Below are positions 38,105 through 50,729 of a DNA stretch of 64,000 bases, one piece after another. The stretch lies in NCBI RefSeq assembly GCF_024198255.1, contig NZ_JAJVKW010000008.1, forward strand, positions 124,001 through 188,000. The letters run 5' to 3'. Each line of letters begins with the position of its first letter. Position 1 is the first letter of the stretch. The DNA is from Myxococcus guangdongensis (lineage in GTDB: Bacteria > Myxococcota > Myxococcia > Myxococcales > Myxococcaceae). The notes under the pieces are model-generated. The model was not told where the DNA came from. It was given only the letters and a program-made list of their open reading frames with translations, and did not search any database. The position numbers were made by a program, and so were the translations under genes.

Positions 38105-40726
38105 ATGCGCCGTCGTCCTGAAATCCTCGCCCCCGCTGGTGACCTCGACTCCATGAAGGCCGCGCTGGCCAGCGGCGCGGACGCCATCTATTTCGGCCTG
38201 GACGAGGGCTTCAACGCCCGCGCCCGAGCGGAGAACTTCTCGCTCGCCCGCCTGCCGGAGACGCTGGCGCTGGTGCACCGTGCGGGCGCCCGCGCGTACC
38301 TCACGTTGAACACGCTGGTGTTCGAGCCGGAGCTGCCGGTGGTGGAGGACATCCTGCGGCGCGTGGCCGCCGCGGGCGTGGACGCGCTCATCGTGCAGGA
38401 CCCCGCGGTGGCGCTGGTGGCGCGCGCGGTGTGTCCGCAGATGGAGGTGCATGCCTCCACGCAGATGACGATTTCGAGCGCCGAGGGTGCGCGCTTCGCC
38501 CGGGGGCTGGGCGCCACGCGCGTGGTGGTGCCGCGCGAGCTGTCGGTGGCGGAGATTGCGCGGCTGGCGTCGGAGACGGACATCGAGCTGGAGGTCTTCA
38601 TCCACGGCGCGCTGTGCATGTCGTGGAGCGGCCAGTGCCTCACCAGCGAGGCGTGGGGTGGACGCTCGGCGAACCGGGGACAGTGCGCGCAGTCGTGCCG
38701 GCTGCCGTACGACCTGGTGGTGGACGGGGAGACGAAGGACCTGGGCGACGTGCGCTACCTGCTCAGCCCCAAGGACCTCGCGGGCGTCATGGCGGTGCCG
38801 AAGCTGGTCGAGGTCGGCGTGCACTCGCTGAAGATTGAAGGTCGGCAGAAGGGGCCGCAGTACGTGGCCACGGCGGTGCGGGGCTATCGGCGCTGGGTGG
38901 ATGGTGTCTCGGCGGGCCATGGCGACACGGGCGCGCTGCGCAAGGACCTGGCCGACATGACGCTGTCGTACAGCCGGGGCTTCTCGCACGGGTTCTTCGC
39001 GGGCTCGGACCATCAGACGCTGGTGGAGGGACGCTTCCCCAAGCACCGCGGCGCATTCCTCGGCGTGGTGGAGTCCGTGCACGGAAGAGACGTGCGCGTC
39101 GTGGAGGACCCGAAGGGGCGTCCGTGGACGGGCGCGCTGGGCGCGGACACGCGGCCGGGGGCGCCGCAGGGCAAGGTGTCGTCGCCGCTGGAGACGGAGT
39201 CACCCGTGGCCGCGGAGCTGTCGCCGCGTCCGGGCATGGGCGTGGTGTTCGACGACGGGCACCCGGAGGACAAGCACGAGGCGGGTGGGCCGTTGTTCCG
39301 CGTGGAGCGCAAGGGACACGGGTGGGTGCTGGGCTTCGGCAACCCCGGGCCAGACATGTCGCGGGTCGCGGCGGGACAGCGCGTCTGGGTGACGAGTGAT
39401 CCCGCGCTGGTGAAGCAGACGGAGGAGCTGCTCGCGCAGGGTGAGCCCGAGGGGCGCGTGCCGTTGACGCTCACGGTGTCGGGCTCGGCGGGGACGCCGC
39501 TGGTGGTGACGGGCACGGCGCGCGGTGGGCATGTGGCCACGGCGTCGAGCACGACGCCGCTCTCGCAGGCGCGGGCGGGCGGACTGGACGCGGCGCTGTT
39601 GAAGGACAAGCTGGCGGCGCTGGGTGGGACACCGTTCCATCTGGCGGAGCTGGAGGTGTCGGCGCTGGAGACGGGGCTGCATCTGCCGGTGTCGGAGCTC
39701 AAGGCGCTGCGGCGCTCGCTGGTGACGGAGCTGACGGAGTCGGTGTCCCGGGGACTTCCGCGCACGGTGCGCGAAGCATCCGTGCTGGATGAGGTGCGGG
39801 GCTCGGCGCGAGAGCGGGTCGTCGCTCGGCCGGTGGTCGAGGGCGCGCGGTTGTTGCCGCTGTGCCGGACGGACGAGCAGTTGGAGGCGGTGATTGCCGC
39901 GGGGCTGGCGGAGGTGGAGCTGGACTGGATGGAGCTGGTGGGGCTCCAGCGCGCGGTGGAGCGGGCGAAGTCGGCGGGGTTGAAGGTGACCATCGCGACA
40001 GTGCGGGTGCAGAAGCCCGGCGAGGAGGGCTACGACGCGCGCATCGCGAAGCTCAAGCCGGACGCGGTGCTCGCGCGGCACTGGGGCGCGATGATGCATT
40101 TCCTGGAGCGTCCGTTCGCTCCGGGCGAGACGCGGCCCGCACTGCATGGGGACTTCTCGCTCAACGTCACCAACTCCGTGACGGCGTTGCACCTGTTGGG
40201 GTTGGGGTTGAACACGCTGACGTTCGCGCATGATTTGGACGCGGTGCAGTTGGGGGCGATGCTGGAGCACCTGCCGGCGGAGCGCTTCGCGGTGACGGTG
40301 CACCACCACATCTCCACGTTCCACACGGAGCACTGCGTGTATTCGCACACGCTGTCGCACGGGCGTGACTACCGCAGCTGTGGCCGGCCGTGTGAGAAGC
40401 ACCGGCTGTCGCTGCGCGACCACAAGGGCCTGGAGCATCCGGTGGTGGTGGACGTGGGGTGCCGGAACACGGTGTTCAACGCGCAGGCACAGAGCGCGGC
40501 GTCGCTGGTGCCGTCCCTGCTGGCCCGTGGGGTGCAGCGGTTCCGCGTGGAGTTCGTCCGCGAGTCTCGCGAGGAGGCCACGCGCGTGCTGGGCGCGTAT
40601 CAGGAGCTGCTCGCGGGGAGAATCTCTCCGGCCGAGACGGTGCGCCGCGCGGCCGTGCACGAGCAGTTCGGGGTGACGAAGGGGACGATGAAGGTGTTGA
40701 ACCCCACGTTCACCGTGCAGCGCTGA
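38105..40726 (+). CDS. U32 family peptidase-like protein (RlhA/TrhP family) with C-terminal extension
   Basis: An 873-residue member of the U32 family. Four cysteines at 171, 178, 194 and 198 (GALCMSWSGQC, then GQCAQSCR) form the family's Fe-S-type cluster pattern. A DUF3656-like middle and a second Cys region (EHCVYSHTLSHGRDYRSCGRPCEKH) follow. In E. coli RlhA hydroxylates 23S rRNA C2501 and TrhP hydroxylates tRNA U34; this gene is longer than both (about 450-650 residues) and is best compared with RlhA. No protease active site is visible, so the old 'collagenase' name is doubtful. It starts at ATG 38105. Confidence 0.9.
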   Translation: MRRRPEILAPAGDLDSMKAALASGADAIYFGLDEGFNARARAENFSLARLPETLALVHRAGARAYLTLNTLVFEPELPVVEDILRRVAAAGVDALIVQDPAVALVARAVCPQMEVHASTQMTISSAEGARFARGLGATRVVVPRELSVAEIARLASETDIELEVFIHGALCMSWSGQCLTSEAWGGRSANRGQCAQSCRLPYDLVVDGETKDLGDVRYLLSPKDLAGVMAVPKLVEVGVHSLKIEGRQKGPQYVATAVRGYRRWVDGVSAGHGDTGALRKDLADMTLSYSRGFSHGFFAGSDHQTLVEGRFPKHRGAFLGVVESVHGRDVRVVEDPKGRPWTGALGADTRPGAPQGKVSSPLETESPVAAELSPRPGMGVVFDDGHPEDKHEAGGPLFRVERKGHGWVLGFGNPGPDMSRVAAGQRVWVTSDPALVKQTEELLAQGEPEGRVPLTLTVSGSAGTPLVVTGTARGGHVATASSTTPLSQARAGGLDAALLKDKLAALGGTPFHLAELEVSALETGLHLPVSELKALRRSLVTELTESVSRGLPRTVREASVLDEVRGSARERVVARPVVEGARLLPLCRTDEQLEAVIAAGLAEVELDWMELVGLQRAVERAKSAGLKVTIATVRVQKPGEEGYDARIAKLKPDAVLARHWGAMMHFLERPFAPGETRPALHGDFSLNVTNSVTALHLLGLGLNTLTFAHDLDAVQLGAMLEHLPAERFAVTVHHHISTFHTEHCVYSHTLSHGRDYRSCGRPCEKHRLSLRDHKGLEHPVVVDVGCRNTVFNAQAQSAASLVPSLLARGVQRFRVEFVRESREEATRVLGAYQELLAGRISPAETVRRAAVHEQFGVTKGTMKVLNPTFTVQR

Positions 40727-40729
40727 GGG

Positions 40730-41767
40730 TCAGGGTTCCTCGTCGGGTCTGTTGACGGTGTCTCGACACAGCCGCAGCACGGCGTGGAAGACCTCGTCGA
40801 TGGAGCCAGTGTGGAGTCCGTCGTGCTCGGCCCACGCGCGTCGGGTGTCGAGCATGGAGGATTCCCGCTCCGCGTCGGGGAATGGCAGCCCGTGCTCGGA
40901 CTTCACGCGGGCCGCGTCCTGGACGAGTCGAGCGCGGCGCGCGAGCAGTGACACCAGCTCACGGTCGACCTGGTCGATGCGCTGACGCACGTCGAGCAGG
41001 GCGGGAGGCGCGGTGGGGCTGCGCACGGCCTTGGCGGAGGCCTCGAGTCCTTGGTGGAGCTCGGTGAGGGCCGCGAGCAACTCCGCGCGAGCCTCGCGGG
41101 CGTAGGGGTTCTCCGACTGCACGACGTTGAAGAGGTGGGGCACCTCGGTGCGCGCGTACTCTTCGAGTCGGGCCACGGGCTGGAAGCTGGGCGGAGCGAA
41201 GGGGATGCCCTTCCCCACTCCGGCCTTCACGAGCCCGTGCGCCAGGAAGAACGTGAGCACGTGCGTACGGGCCATCAGCGCGTCGTGCGCCTCGGGGGCC
41301 ATCTCCGTCACGTCACAGCCGAGCCGCTCGAACAGCGCGCGGGCCCGCTGCGCAGCCTCGGGGTGCAGCGAGTTGGGACACACCACGGTGCGCCGGGCAT
41401 CACCGCGCGCGAGGCTCGCGGGACCGAAGAGCGGATGCGTCCCGACCCAAGGAATGTCGCGTCCCAGAACAGTGGCGAGCGCCTGCACGGGGCTCACCTT
41501 CACGCTGCCCACATCGATGACGAATTGGGTGGGTGACAGCAGGGGGCGAAGCGAAGTCAGCGCGTCGTGCATGGCGGTGACGGGCATCGCCAACACGAGA
41601 ACGGTGGAGCGCGCGGCAAGGTCCGCGAGTGAGCCGGCCTGCAGCTTGGGAGGAACCTCGTCGAGCTTCGGGTCATGAACGCGGTGGGGAATGCCCGCGT
41701 CCGCGAGCAGCCCCGAGAGGGCGCGACCGAAGCGCCCATAACCCAGCAAGCCAACCGTCTCCGTCAT
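40730..41767 (-). CDS. tyrA: Prephenate dehydrogenase-chorismate mutase fusion
   Basis: A 345-residue tyrosine-biosynthesis enzyme. The N-terminal prephenate dehydrogenase has a Rossmann motif GLLGYGRFGRALSG and the active-site region WVGTHPLFGPAS. The C-terminal ~85 residues are an AroQ-type chorismate mutase (RQRIDQVDRELVSLLARRARLV; VKSEHGLPFPD). The order is dehydrogenase then mutase, the reverse of E. coli TyrA. The ATG at 41767 gives MTETVGLLGYG. It is convergent with the U32 gene (3-base gap) and downstream of the crotonase gene, probably in one unit with it. Confidence 0.93.
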   Translation of the reverse strand: MTETVGLLGYGRFGRALSGLLADAGIPHRVHDPKLDEVPPKLQAGSLADLAARSTVLVLAMPVTAMHDALTSLRPLLSPTQFVIDVGSVKVSPVQALATVLGRDIPWVGTHPLFGPASLARGDARRTVVCPNSLHPEAAQRARALFERLGCDVTEMAPEAHDALMARTHVLTFFLAHGLVKAGVGKGIPFAPPSFQPVARLEEYARTEVPHLFNVVQSENPYAREARAELLAALTELHQGLEASAKAVRSPTAPPALLDVRQRIDQVDRELVSLLARRARLVQDAARVKSEHGLPFPDAERESSMLDTRRAWAEHDGLHTGSIDEVFHAVLRLCRDTVNRPDEEP

Positions 41768-41801
41768 GCCGTGTGACTCCCAGGGCTGGACGTCAGTGGA
41801 A

Positions 41802-42629
41802 TCAGCGGCCGAGGAACTTCGCCGGGCGACGCTCGGCGAAGGCGGAGAAAGCCTCGGCGAGGTCGTGGGACTGGAGGAAGGCGGAGTTCCACACGGCGAC
41901 GTAGCGCAGGCCATCGGCCGTGGACTTGTCGGCGCAGAACTCCATGACCTGCTTGGCGCCCTGGACGACGAGGGGCGGATTCTCGGCGATGCGACGCGCG
42001 GTGGCGCGGGCCTGGATGAGCATCTCCTCGGCGGAGGAGAACACCTCGTTGACGAGCCCCATGCGAAGGGCGCGCTCGGCGTCCACGTCACCACCGGTAT
42101 AGGCGAGTTCGCGGGTGTGACCCTCGCCAATGATGCGAGGCAGGCGCTGCAGGGCGCCCAGGTCCGCGACGATGCCGACCTTCACCTCGCGCAGGGAGAA
42201 CTTCGCGTCGCGTGAGCAGTAGCGGAAGTCGCACGCGGCGATGAGGTCCATGCCTCCACCGATGCACCAGCCGTGCACGGCGGCGATGAAGGGCTTGCGA
42301 CAGCGGGCGACGCCCTCGGTGGCCTGCTGCATGTCGCCGATGAGCTTGAGCAGCCGGGTGCGCTCGAGGGCGAGGTTGTTGTCGCCAGTGAGCAGCGGCC
42401 CCAGGGACTCCATCATGCCCATGAGGTCCAGGCCGTAGGTGAAGTGGTCCCCGTTGCCACGGACGAGCACCACGCGGACGGACTCATCATCATCGAGCGC
42501 GCGGATGGCCTCCGGCATCTCCCGCCAGAAGTCCGGGCCCATGGCGTTGCCTCGCCCGGGGCCCAGCAGAACCACCTCGGCGACTCCATCCGCCTTCTCG
42601 ATGCGCAGCGACTTGTACGTGGCGTCCAT
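41802..42629 (-). CDS. Crotonase family protein, dienoyl-CoA isomerase (ECH1)-like
   Basis: A 275-residue enoyl-CoA hydratase/isomerase family enzyme. GGGMDLIAACDFRYCS followed by FSLREVKVGIVADLGALQRL matches delta(3,5),delta(2,4)-dienoyl-CoA isomerases, with the three acidic catalytic residues (Asp in GGGMDL, Glu in REVKVG, Asp in VADLG) present. The oxyanion-hole segment is GDHFTYGLDLMGM. Likely role: isomerisation during breakdown of odd-position double bonds. The ATG at 42629 starts MDATYKSLRI. A DECR2-like reductase gene lies 4 kb away. Confidence 0.9.
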   Translation of the reverse strand: MDATYKSLRIEKADGVAEVVLLGPGRGNAMGPDFWREMPEAIRALDDDESVRVVLVRGNGDHFTYGLDLMGMMESLGPLLTGDNNLALERTRLLKLIGDMQQATEGVARCRKPFIAAVHGWCIGGGMDLIAACDFRYCSRDAKFSLREVKVGIVADLGALQRLPRIIGEGHTRELAYTGGDVDAERALRMGLVNEVFSSAEEMLIQARATARRIAENPPLVVQGAKQVMEFCADKSTADGLRYVAVWNSAFLQSHDLAEAFSAFAERRPAKFLGR

Positions 42630-42700
42630 CACGGCCTCCCGCGAGAGTGAGCGCACCGTACCTCACCCGCGCGAAAGCGGCGCGTGACAGCGCCCCTTCA

Positions 42701-46252
<3,552 letters not shown>

Positions 46253-46592
46253 GGTGAGGCGAACACTACGTTTGGTGTCGCCCTCTCGCTACCCTCTCTC
46301 TCGAGGTTCCGTCGGCGGGCCCCAGGGGCCGGAAAATCGGCCTCTTGCGCGGCCCGAACCCCGACGGAAAACGGCGGTCCGGGGCCATCGGAGAACTTGA
46401 CTCCGCGCGCCTCCCTATCCGGCGTCCAGGCAGGCACGTCGGGGGTGGAACTCCGGGGCGGCGGAGCCCTTCACGTTTCTTCACGCCCGGTACAAGCGCG
46501 CCCAAAACCCGGCCGGCACATTGGGCAGCGTCGCCAGTACGGCGCAGCCACCCGGGGCCGCCTCGCGCGCCCCATTGCCGGAGAGAAGACCC
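46253..46592. other. 340-base divergent intergenic region
   Basis: Contains no supported gene. A TTGACT near 46398 lacks a -10 element at usable distance. GGAGAGAAG just before 46593 is the ribosome-binding site of the downstream gene. The region should hold promoters for dnaE (minus strand) and for the metal-resistance-like gene (plus strand), but I cannot place them. Confidence 0.4.
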
Positions 46593-47042
46593 ATGATGAA
46601 GAAGCTCGCCATCGCCAGTTCCGCCGTCGTCGCCGTCGTGCTGCTCAGCGGCTTCGCGTTTCGCGGAGGGCACCACGGCTGGGGCCACAACCCCGAGCGC
46701 ATCAAGCAGGTGGTGACGTGGAAGCTCAACGACAAGCTGGATGACCTCGACGCGACGGAGGCCCAGCGCCAGTCCATCCACGCCGTGAAGGACCGCCTGC
46801 TCGAGCAGGGCGCGAAGCTGGCCGCGGAGCAGCGCGGGGTGCGCTCGGAGGTGGTGGGCCAGCTGGAGTCCGCCACGCCCGACGCGAAGCGGCTCCACGC
46901 GCTGGTGGACGAGCGCATCGAGGCCCTGCGCGCGTTCGCCCACCAGGCGACGGACGCCGCGCTGGAGGTGCACGGCACGCTGACGCCCGAGCAGCGCAAG
47001 GAGCTGGCCACCGAGTTCCGCGAGCGCACCGGCCTGGAGTGA
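46593..47042 (+). CDS. Spy/CpxP-like periplasmic protein
   Basis: A 149-residue exported helical protein. A signal peptide (MMKKLAIASSAVVAVVLLSG) is followed by a His-rich patch (GGHHGWGH) and long charged helices. LTPEQRKELATEFRER near the end matches heavy-metal-resistance/Spy-type (LTxxQ) proteins. These are periplasmic chaperones or metal sensors. The partner sensor or metal is not evident here. RBS: GGAGAGA, followed by two ATG codons (46593, 46596). Confidence 0.85.
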   Translation: MMKKLAIASSAVVAVVLLSGFAFRGGHHGWGHNPERIKQVVTWKLNDKLDDLDATEAQRQSIHAVKDRLLEQGAKLAAEQRGVRSEVVGQLESATPDAKRLHALVDERIEALRAFAHQATDAALEVHGTLTPEQRKELATEFRERTGLE

Positions 47043-47128
47043 GTGTCGCGTCCCCCACTCAACGGCCCTCGTCTGCCCGGGGGTAGGAATGGGTAGGCGC
47101 TGAGGCGCACCGCGCATAGGTTGGGGGC

Positions 47129-47935
47129 GTGAGATACCGGTACACCGACTACGCGCAACGCATCCGCTCCTTCGAGAACCTCGGTGAAGTGGCCGAATAT
47201 GGACACGTCATCGAGGGCGGGCAGACCTACCCGCTCTTCCGCATCACCGTGCCCGGTGAACGTTGGCTGGTCATCACCTCCGGCTTCCATGGCGAGGAGC
47301 CCGCGGGTCCGCTCACGCTGGCCGAGCGCCTGCCGGAGGTGGTGGCCTACGCGAAGGAGCGCGGCGTGGGGCTGCGCGTGTATCCGTGCATCAACCCCTC
47401 CGGCTTCGAGGACGGCACCCGCTACAACCGCAGCGGGGAGAAGCCGAACAACGACTTCATGCGCTACGAGGTGGCGCCGGGCGAGTGGCGCGGCGAGCTG
47501 AACCCCGGCCAGGCCCACCTGCGCTGGGCGCTGTACGACGGCGGGCCCAAGGAGACGCGGGCGGTGCGCACGGACCTGGCGCGCTGGCCCGCGCCGAACG
47601 CCGCGCTGGACATCCACCAGGACAACTACCTGGGCGGCGCCGCGACGTACGCGTACGTCTTCGGGGACAAGGCCGCGTACCTGCCGCTCGTCGACGCCGC
47701 GTCGAAGCACGCCACCGTGATTCGCAACCAGAAGGTGGACGAGAACAACGTCACCGACGACGCGGGCCTCATCTGGTACCACGACGGCAGCGTGACGGAT
47801 TGGTACATGCGCCAGGGGGTGCCGTACACGGCCGCGCTGGAGACCACCACGCCCACCAGCCTGGAGGCGTGCCACCAGGTGAACCTGGCCTGGATTCGGG
47901 GCTTCATCGACCTGGCCGCGCGCAAGGAGCGCTGA
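47129..47935 (+). CDS. M14 family metallopeptidase
   Basis: A 268-residue M14-like zinc carboxypeptidase. It contains HGEEPAG (HxxE), the substrate-binding NRSGEKPNNDF segment and a downstream ligand candidate DIHQDN. A catalytic Glu candidate is ALETTTPT near the C-terminus. No signal peptide is visible, so it is probably cytosolic. It starts with GTG at 47129 without a strong RBS. The substrate is unknown (succinylglutamate-desuccinylase-like members share the fold). Confidence 0.85.
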   Translation: MRYRYTDYAQRIRSFENLGEVAEYGHVIEGGQTYPLFRITVPGERWLVITSGFHGEEPAGPLTLAERLPEVVAYAKERGVGLRVYPCINPSGFEDGTRYNRSGEKPNNDFMRYEVAPGEWRGELNPGQAHLRWALYDGGPKETRAVRTDLARWPAPNAALDIHQDNYLGGAATYAYVFGDKAAYLPLVDAASKHATVIRNQKVDENNVTDDAGLIWYHDGSVTDWYMRQGVPYTAALETTTPTSLEACHQVNLAWIRGFIDLAARKER

Positions 47936-48008
47936 CTCCCAGCCGTGCGCGCGTGACATGCTGGCGCGCCGGTCCGCTCGTCGCGGGCCGCGCGAGGAGG
48001 CTGTCACC

Positions 48009-48899
48009 GTGCAACGTCTGGAGCACCGCCCGCTGGGGATGACGGGCCTGAAGGTGTCCGCGCTGGGCCTGGGCGCGGGCCCCTTGGGGAGCGCGGAGCT
48101 GGAGGACCGGGCGGTGGAGGCACTGCTGCTCGGCGCGCTGGACGCGGGGGTGAACCTCATCGACACGGCGCCGAGCTATGGCGCGTCCGAGGAGCGCATC
48201 GGCCGGTTCCTCGGTGCGCGCCGGGGCGACTTCGTCCTGTCCACCAAGTGCGGCTACGGCGTGCCGGGAGTGGAGGACTGGACGCCCGAGTGCATCACGC
48301 GGGGCGTGGACCTGGCGCTGCGCCGGCTGCGCACGGACTACCTCGACGTGATGCACCTGCACTCGTGTCCCGAGGAGGTGCTGCGACGCACGGAGCTGGT
48401 GGATGCCCTGCGGCGCGCGGTGGCGCAGGGCAAGGTGCGCGTGGCGGCGTACTCGGGGGACAACGCCGCGCTCCAGTGCGCCCTGTCCAACGGAGCCTTC
48501 GGCTGCGTGCAGACGTCCGTGAATGTGTTCGACCAGCGAGCGCTGGAGGTGGCGGTGCCGCGCGCGGCGGGGATGGGCGTGGGAGTCATCGCCAAGCGCC
48601 CCCTGGGCAACGCGGCGTGGCGCCATGACACGCGCCCCGAGGCGCACGACGTGAGCCAGTACTGGGACAGGATGCGCGCCATGAACGTGGAGCTGGGCGG
48701 GCTCGAGTGGGACGAGCTGGCGCTGCGCTTCGCGGCCCATGCGCCCGGGGTGAGTTCGTGCATCGTCGGCACCACCCAGGCGTCACGACTGCGGCGCAAC
48801 CTCGACATCCTGTCCAGGGGTCCGCTTGCCGAGTCGCAGGTCGCGGGTCTGCGCGAACTGTTCCGCCGGCATGACGTGGGGTGGGACGGGGTGATTTGA
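48009..48899 (+). CDS. Aldo/keto reductase
   Basis: A 296-residue AKR. The catalytic tetrad is visible: Asp and Tyr in LIDTAPSYG, Lys in STKCGYG and His in MHLHSC. The fold resembles aldose/galactose dehydrogenase-type AKRs. The GTG at 48009 is chosen because GAGGAGG lies upstream at 47994-48000; longer in-frame forms add basic residues that are unlike the family. NAD(P)H-dependent reduction of a carbonyl substrate is expected; the substrate is not predictable. It is convergent with the next gene, with a 9-base gap. Confidence 0.9.
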   Translation: MQRLEHRPLGMTGLKVSALGLGAGPLGSAELEDRAVEALLLGALDAGVNLIDTAPSYGASEERIGRFLGARRGDFVLSTKCGYGVPGVEDWTPECITRGVDLALRRLRTDYLDVMHLHSCPEEVLRRTELVDALRRAVAQGKVRVAAYSGDNAALQCALSNGAFGCVQTSVNVFDQRALEVAVPRAAGMGVGVIAKRPLGNAAWRHDTRPEAHDVSQYWDRMRAMNVELGGLEWDELALRFAAHAPGVSSCIVGTTQASRLRRNLDILSRGPLAESQVAGLRELFRRHDVGWDGVI

Positions 48900-48908
48900 G
48901 GAGGCGCG

Positions 48909-50096
48909 TCAGGGCGTCCCCGGCGTGAAGAGCCAGAGCTGATAGCCCTTGTCGGTGATGACGCCGCGGACGTTGGGGTAGCCCATGATCTCCTCGGTCA
49001 ACGTGAAGCGGCGCACCAGGGCGACACCTTGGGTGCCGCTGGGGCTCACCGAGGCCCTCATCGGGCAGAACGTCTTGCCCGTGTTGCCTCCCTCCAGACG
49101 GAAGACCTGCCACTCCCGGGTCGCATCCACGACCGAGCAGGAGGAGCGGTAGTTGTCCGAGCTGGGGCCGTCAGTGACGATGCGAACGGCGTGGCCTCGG
49201 TACGAGGTCTCCTCGTCGCTGATGAGGGTGCCGCTCACCCCATTCGCGGGCCGGGGCACCTTCGGCCCCCACGCCTTCTTCGCGGCGTCGTAGCAGCGGA
49301 AGCTCGAACCCGCGGCGTCCTGCGCCACGCACGGACGCTCGTCGCTCCAGACGAGGTCGCTGAGGTCCCCGATGGGCGTGGCGCCAATCGACCTGGGGGC
49401 GCCGAAGTAGAGCGGCGCGCTTCGAGCCCTGAACCGATTCACCTCTTGCGTGAGGCGCGCACCGCGCGGTGTGTTCGAGAATCCGCCATCCTCTGAGGGC
49501 CGGCTCCCCGTCACCGGCCAGCCTCCGCCCTGGGACCACCAGAGCTCTCGCGTCCAGAGGTCATCCACCTCCTCCAGGAGCGGCCTGACGAAATCCCATT
49601 GGGAGTCGACGAAGGCGTGGGCCACGTCGGTGAGCGCGTGGGCACGCCTGGACAGTTCGGCGGCCTGTTTCGTGAACGAGCCGGGGGCGCGCGAGGAGCC
49701 CTTCTCCGCCTCGCGGCGAATCTCCCGGACCTCCGTGTCCAGGGAGAGTCGCTCGCCATCCTCGATGAGGGAGAAGCGGACGGGGGCGGACTCCAGCTTC
49801 AGCGTCAACCCTCCCGGCGCGCACTCCAGCTGCGTGACGGGCCAGCGAGCGCTCGCCCAGAGCTCACGCAGGCGCGGACTGAGAATCCTCACGGTGGGCT
49901 GCCGCGAATCGTAGGAGAGCGGATTCGAGATGGCGACCCGAAGGAGGTGCTTGGTGCCGCCGGTTTGCACGGGGCACTCGAAGCCCACGGGCTCCACGCC
50001 AGAGCCCGCATCCTCCGCGAGACTCGGACAGGCAAGGATGGACAGCGTCATCCCCATCACTGCGCGGACCGTGCTCTGAATCCAAGGCGGGGACAT
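48909..50096 (-). CDS. Secreted hypothetical protein
   Basis: A 395-residue protein of unknown family. A signal-peptide-like start (VMGMTLSILACPSLA, with Cys) leads to a mature part with several Cys and Trp residues, no recognised domain and a C-terminus ending in LWLFTPGTP. An ATG at 50096 (MSPPWIQ) is taken as the start; the frame is open further. Its 5' region runs into a GH88 remnant. It may be a leftover or lineage-specific gene; I cannot assign a role. Confidence 0.6.
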   Translation of the reverse strand: MSPPWIQSTVRAVMGMTLSILACPSLAEDAGSGVEPVGFECPVQTGGTKHLLRVAISNPLSYDSRQPTVRILSPRLRELWASARWPVTQLECAPGGLTLKLESAPVRFSLIEDGERLSLDTEVREIRREAEKGSSRAPGSFTKQAAELSRRAHALTDVAHAFVDSQWDFVRPLLEEVDDLWTRELWWSQGGGWPVTGSRPSEDGGFSNTPRGARLTQEVNRFRARSAPLYFGAPRSIGATPIGDLSDLVWSDERPCVAQDAAGSSFRCYDAAKKAWGPKVPRPANGVSGTLISDEETSYRGHAVRIVTDGPSSDNYRSSCSVVDATREWQVFRLEGGNTGKTFCPMRASVSPSGTQGVALVRRFTLTEEIMGYPNVRGVITDKGYQLWLFTPGTP

Positions 50097-50218
50097 GCGG
50101 TGGCTCCTGATGGCTCGCTGAATGCCCCAGACCTCCATCCAGGGGTGCAACAACGCACCACGCCGGACTTCCAGCACCAGTCTCCAGCTGACTCAACTCC
50201 AACAGCGCCGAGGCGACT

Positions 50219-50584
50219 GAAGCCCAGGTCGTGCGTGCGCCGGTTGGTCTTCTGGACCTCCAGGGCCCGCGTCCAGCGGTCGGCCTTGCTCTGCCACGAG
50301 GGCTCCAGCCCCACCTGGTAGAGCTGCCACAGGCCGCCAGGGAAGAAACCCTGCGTCCACGCGACCTCGTCCGTGTTGGCCACCGTCGTCCACGTCCCAT
50401 CCGCGCGTGGCGCCTTCGGAGAGCGTGTCTCGTTCGGCATGGCGGACGCGGACTTCCGAAGCTGCGTCCTCGCGAAGCCCACCACCTTCAGCGCGTCAGC
50501 GTCATTGAACGCACGGGCCCCGCTTCCGCTCAGGAGCAACACCAACCCCAACACCTTCCAAGTCCACGATGCCAACGCCCTCAT
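50219..50584 (-). pseudogene. GH88-like glycoside hydrolase fragment (N-terminal remnant)
   Basis: About 122 codons from the ATG at 50584. A signal peptide (VLGLVLLLSGSGARA) is followed by a region resembling the N-terminus of unsaturated glucuronyl hydrolases of family GH88: VAWTQGFFPGGLWQLYQ and RRTHDLGF. A full enzyme has about 370-400 residues; here similarity stops after HDLGF and the frame continues as about 54 unrelated residues to a stop at 50057, inside the start of the next gene. The rest of the enzyme is not found on either strand nearby. Probably a truncated remnant beside the toxin cassette. Confidence 0.65.
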
Positions 50585-50729
50585 GCCCCTCCAATCGCCC
50601 GCGGCCAAGGTGGTCGCGAGCGCATCCGGAAGCCAGAGCGGCCAGCGGTTCGCTGGAGGGGCTGTGAAGCGCCGTGCGAGGTCCTCCTCCTGGAGGGCAT
50701 GACAGAGGAGCCTCGTACCATCCCAATCC

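Noticed and set aside
46395..46420. TTGACT as -35 element for the Spy/CpxP-like gene
   Set aside because: The only AT-rich hexamer downstream starts after 13 bases and matches the -10 poorly.
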